A stretch of 64,000 nt of DNA from Liquidambar formosana. Its lineage: Eukaryota; Streptophyta; Magnoliopsida; Saxifragales; Altingiaceae. The translations under genes and the position numbers were made by a program. Positions 60,501-64,000 of this stretch are shown here, one piece after another (position 1 is the stretch's first letter; every line of letters starts with the position of its first letter). The DNA lies in contig CM077833.1 of assembly GCA_039720395.1 (NCBI GenBank), positions 32,647,478 to 32,711,477 of the forward strand, given 5' to 3'. The notes beneath the pieces are model-generated. The model did not search any database and was not told the origin of the DNA. It saw only the letters and a list, made by a program, of their open reading frames with translations.

Positions 60501-63066
60501 TCCGTGTTTTATGCTTATTGCTTGAGTTACACTGATTCTAAGTGGATGGTTTTTGTTAGGACTCTGATGGAGATCTACTTCCATTTGTACTGGATGCTTT
60601 GAATGAGGTATGATCAATGGAATTTTGGTACGACTTTTTGGACACACATTGATTAAAAAAGGACTTCTCAAAATTGCATTTATAAGCCCCATGTCTGCAG
60701 TCTGCACTCAGTAATCATGTTTTATTCATTTGGATTCTCTTTTTCATTCTCTCTGATACAATTTATAGCTCAATGACCATTGTCTTATTTGACGCGAGTC
60801 AATAATGATCCATTCCACGAAGCCTTTGCATTGGAAGATGGTACATCTAATGTGTGATATCTCTTTAATGCTCACAGATAGCTTTCCACCCGAAATTCCT
60901 TGCTTCTCGAGTTGAAAAAGAACGGCGAGCTATACTCTCAGAACTTCAGATGATGAATACAATAGAGTACCGTGTTGACTGCCAGGTAATATGGAGTAAG
61001 GATTTTGATGGTATCACTTATGTAACCCTTATTTTCTAATTTTTCTGGTTAATATATTTTTATTGCAGGCTGATGTTTCAATTTTTATGTATTTCTTCTT
61101 TGAGCACAGTTGTTACAACATTTGCATTCTGAAAACAAGCTGAGCAAAAGATTCCCCATTGGATTAGAAGAGCAGATTAAGAGGTGGGATGCAGACAAAA
61201 TCAGAAAATTCCATGAGCGATGGTACTTTCCCGCCAATGCCACCTTATATATTGTGGGGGATATCGATAACATTTCAAAGACTATTTACCAGATCGAAGT
61301 AAGCGACAAATATTTTTCAATTATCAACTCCATGTGTTGATTTTTGTGTTGATTGGGAACTTCGATTTTGCTTGTTGGTTCAGCCTTTCAAATTCCTTGC
61401 TTCCATGAGTAATTTACATTGCTAGGATCATGCAGGCTGTCTTTGGACAAACTGGCATGGAAAATGAGTCTCCTGCGACACCTACTACGAGTGCATTTGG
61501 TGCAATGGCTAGTTTTCTTGTTCCTAAGCTCTCAGTTGGGTTGGCTGGAAGTTTATCTCATGAGAGGTCATCTACTTCTGTTGATCAATCTAAAATTTTA
61601 AAAAAGGAAAGGCATGCAGTTCGTCCTCCTGTCAAGCATAATTGGTCCCTCCCTGGAAGCATTGAGGATGTCAAGTCTCCCCAAATATTTCAGCATGAGT
61701 TGCTTCAAAATTTCGCAATTAATATGTTCTGCAAGGTATGAAAATATCCTAACATGAATCGTATTCTTATCTGTATTCGCTGGTACATGTTTTCTGTTTT
61801 GGTGTTAGTGGTATAATTACTTTTGACAGCTGGATTAGATTATTATAATTATTTGATGAGTACTCTGTTGTAACTTCTGGTGTAGATTCCCTGTGAGCAA
61901 GGTTCAGACATACGGTGACTTGCGAAATGTTTTGATGAAGAGGATATTTCTATCTGCTTTGCATTTCCGGATTAATACGAGATACAAGGTGCATCATTAC
62001 GGTTACATGTATATTTTTCAGCCTAACAAGTTCTTACCTTCTTGCATGACTTCGCAGTCGTGTGATTTGCCAGTCTGTTTGGGAATTTGACTGTCCCATC
62101 ATAGAACGATTGATCCATCAATGAGATTTTTGGCCCTACCCGTCAATGGCCATTCTGAAAGTAAATCTGATTTGTCCATCTGTTTGTGGATGCATTTGTG
62201 TGTGTGCATGCATTTGAGTTATTTTATTTCTTTGGTTTATTGTAGTAGGATAATGACATATGTTATCCGTCTGTGGTCCCTAATAAGTGTAAACTAATTC
62301 AAAGAATCTTTCAGAGTTCAAATCCTCCATTCACCTCAATTGAATTGGATCATAGTGATTCTGGAAGGGAAGGATGCACTGTAACCACTCTTACAGTCAC
62401 AGCTGAACCCAAGAATTGGCAAAGTGCAATTAAAGTTGCTGTTCAGGAGGTGTGTACTTTTTGTGTTCTCACTCTGTCTTTGTTACCGTTATCAATGCAA
62501 ATTTCTTTAATTGGATTGTGTGTTTCAATTTCATTATATCTATGCCAGGAGATAAAGCTTGTCTCTTTTTTCCACATTTTTAAAATTTATATTTGGCCTT
62601 TATTTGCTAAGCATAAATTTTAAGCAATATATTGTTTGATGAAATCAAGTATCAAACATCACCAGTACCCAGAATTGTTTGTAGTCTTCGGTGGGCACTG
62701 CATGCTTTTTTGCATCTCTACAGCTGAATGTTTTTCGGGAAAAAACTTTGTAATTAATCAATGCTTTTGAATTACTTGGAGGATGATCTAACTTATTTCA
62801 TTTGTTCCCTTTCACTATCCGATACAATTTGTTTGGTGCAGGTTAGAAGGCTTAAAAAGTTCGGTGTCACAAAAGGCGAATTAGCTCGCTATATGGATGC
62901 GCTATTGAAAGATAGTGAACAATTGGCAGCTATGATTGATAATGTCTCATCCGTGGATAATTTGGATTTTATTATGGAGAGTGACGCACTAGGCCATACA
63001 GTAATGGATCAAAGACAAGGGCATGAGAGTTTAGTTGCTGTTGCTGGAACGGTTACCCTCGAAGAA
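54565..63066 (+). CDS. SPP: Stromal processing peptidase, M16 zinc protease (3' end outside window; one frameshift in exon 9)
   Basis: Chloroplast endopeptidase that removes transit peptides from imported precursors. Exons in view: 54565–54758, 55661–55904, 57406–57647, 59773–59971, 60560–60607, 60878–60985, 61110–61298, 61436–61735, 61886–61988, 62315–62449, 62842–63066; about 662 of the roughly 1,250 residues usual for the family. The N-terminus is Ser/Arg-rich with few acids, a transit peptide. The inverted zinc motif is HMIEHVAFLGS (H-x-x-E-H), followed by ARSNAYTDFHHTVFHIH, then VEKERRAILSELQMM, which supplies the distal Glu ligand, and later ALHFRINTRYK and DNVSSVDNLDFIMESDALGH. Exon 9 should begin I-P-V-S-K-V-Q, but an extra C in CCC (61889–61891) shifts the frame and gives a stop at 61916–61918; the exon is 103 nt instead of 102. 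The start ATG is the first in the leader. The large introns contain LINE insertions. Confidence 0.93.
58530..58655 (-). mobile_element. Older LINE tail (minus strand), host of a nested insertion
   Basis: tttttttgatcagcaacaaatagaatttattgaa at 58532–58565 is the reverse complement of the 3' end of a LINE related to the one inserted next to it. The sequence resumes after the nested element at about 59125. Coding is unrecognisable and the outer limits are uncertain. Confidence 0.45.
58656..59110 (+). mobile_element. 5'-truncated LINE with poly(A) and perfect 14-bp target duplication
   Basis: The direct repeat agcacaagactact occurs at 58642–58655 and 59111–59124. The DNA between ends in a long A-run (about 59079–59108) and, read on the plus strand with small frame changes, gives the LINE C-terminal region: a LWSCAFLAVFWVVWLERNAR-like stretch near 58735–58795, then D-R-V-H-F-L-G-S-F-W. 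This is the structure expected for target-primed reverse transcription with strong 5' truncation. The 14-bp duplication is perfect, implying a fairly recent event. It lies in the 57648–59772 intron of SPP, inside an older minus-strand LINE tail. Confidence 0.8.
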
Positions 63067-64000
63067 GTAACACTCACTCATAATGATTCCGCTTTATTCT
63101 TGAAGTGGTTTCTTTTACCTTTTCAATTTCCATACTTGTTAAATGATAACATAGTTTATTACCAATGAAAACTTACTTTCTTACCATTTTAGTAATCATT
63201 TAGCTAGTAACTATTATAATTGTGATCATATCTGAGGAATTACAATCTTATTTAAAGTTGCATCATATGCTTCTATAATATGATTCTTAAGATCCAAACT
63301 ATGTTATCCTTTTGATGCACAGTATCATTGTTCTTATAAGAATTGGAAAAGTGTAATATTGTTTTCTAAAAATATATGGAATGGTAAAGTAAAATCAAAT
63401 TTTCGACATGTTTCTGTCTTATTTATTGATTTTCTGCAAAGAGGGCCTTTTTTCTAATTTTTAATATTTATAAATAACTTAACGTCAGCTAACCATCTAA
63501 TGACATGGGGCTTTCATGTTGTTTCCATGTAAATAGTCATTTATTAAGATCTATTTAAAAAAACAGCTATATAGCCATGTTGACACATATACACTATCAA
63601 TTTGCATTTGTCTTGAACATGTATTGACTTCTAACAGGCTGACGGCCGTAGTAAAATAGAATTTTGGGGTTTTTGGTGATCTTGAGTCAGCATGCCAGAA
63701 ACAATTTATCTCAGTCATGAATGACCATGCTAGTGACCTTTTTAGATATATTATGCTCCACAAATACCCATTTCTGGATCCCTCATTCTCTTGTTTATTT
63801 GGGGATAATACAAAAAGGTCTTTTATTTGGAAACGTTAGAAAATAAAATTTTGCACTGATAAATAATAATGTTTTTCCCCAGATAGTAAACCAATATATT
63901 ATTTAATCATAAGCAAATTTTGTTCCCTTCTGTCTTAGCTTTTGATCTGCAGTTTGATCATGCATTTAAGCCTTTTTAGTCTTTTTATTGTCATATATTT
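63067..64000 (+). other. SPP intron running off the window
   Basis: After the donor at 63067 (GTAACA) the sequence is AT-rich and non-coding to the right edge. The next SPP exon lies outside. No element was recognised. Confidence 0.7.

Noticed and set aside
1..64000. CRISPR arrays, operons, rRNA/tRNA genes, and organelle or viral insertions.
   Set aside because: None seen. The window is ordinary plant nuclear DNA with spliced single genes.

Overview
This is a plant nuclear window, almost certainly from a core eudicot. The evidence is AT-rich DNA, many GT–AG introns (up to 2.3 kb), plant-specific families (a DUF547/MIP1-zipper protein, a LysM receptor-like pseudokinase, a chloroplast stromal processing peptidase) and small plant transposons (TRIM, MITEs, LINE tails). 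I cannot name the species. Most exons are too short to appear as long open frames, so I joined them by hand from splice sites, reading phase and family knowledge. Nearly all joins are phase-consistent.

Layout, left to right. About 0.7–7.4 kb, plus strand: DUF547 protein with a leucine-zipper-type N-terminus; its 5' end is unresolved. 9.6–12.8 kb, minus: AP-1 adaptor sigma subunit. 14.0–28.0 kb, plus: SKI3, the TPR scaffold of the SKI RNA-exosome cofactor, 21 exons. 29.7–31.7 kb, minus: LYK4/LYK5-type LysM receptor-like pseudokinase, intronless. 33.5–38.3 kb, minus: PhoD-like metallophosphatase with a C-terminal membrane anchor encoded by a separate last exon. 41.6–45.2 kb, plus: YjbQ/UPF0047 protein with a possible organelle-targeting extension. 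47.2–47.8 kb, minus: calmodulin-like protein, intronless. 54.6 kb to beyond the right edge, plus: SPP, an M16 zinc protease. The genes are ordinary, unrelated neighbours and I see no operon-like or biosynthetic cluster logic.

Mobile DNA sits in introns and in the 38–41 kb and 48–54 kb gaps. There is a complete TRIM (6042–6370) with two 112-bp LTRs. There is a PIF/Harbinger MITE (10011–10272), two MULE-type MITEs (21650–21779 and 52870–53113), and a probable 1.4-kb MULE-like element (40156–41538). There is an 824-bp hAT-like element with a perfect 8-bp duplication (50949–51772). At least five degenerate LINE 3' ends are present, one of them a nested insertion with a perfect 14-bp duplication. 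A pair of palindromic elements lies near 49–50 kb.

The most consequential observation is that three conserved genes (SKI3, LYK, SPP) each carry one single-base frameshift, two of them in short homopolymers. This looks more like residual indel error in the assembly than three independent pseudogenizations, but only reads can decide. I found no convincing new multi-gene system. The strongest candidates for unusual biology are the strand-asymmetric hAT-like element, the optional 99-nt intron in SKI3, and the separate anchor-encoding exon of the PhoD-like gene.
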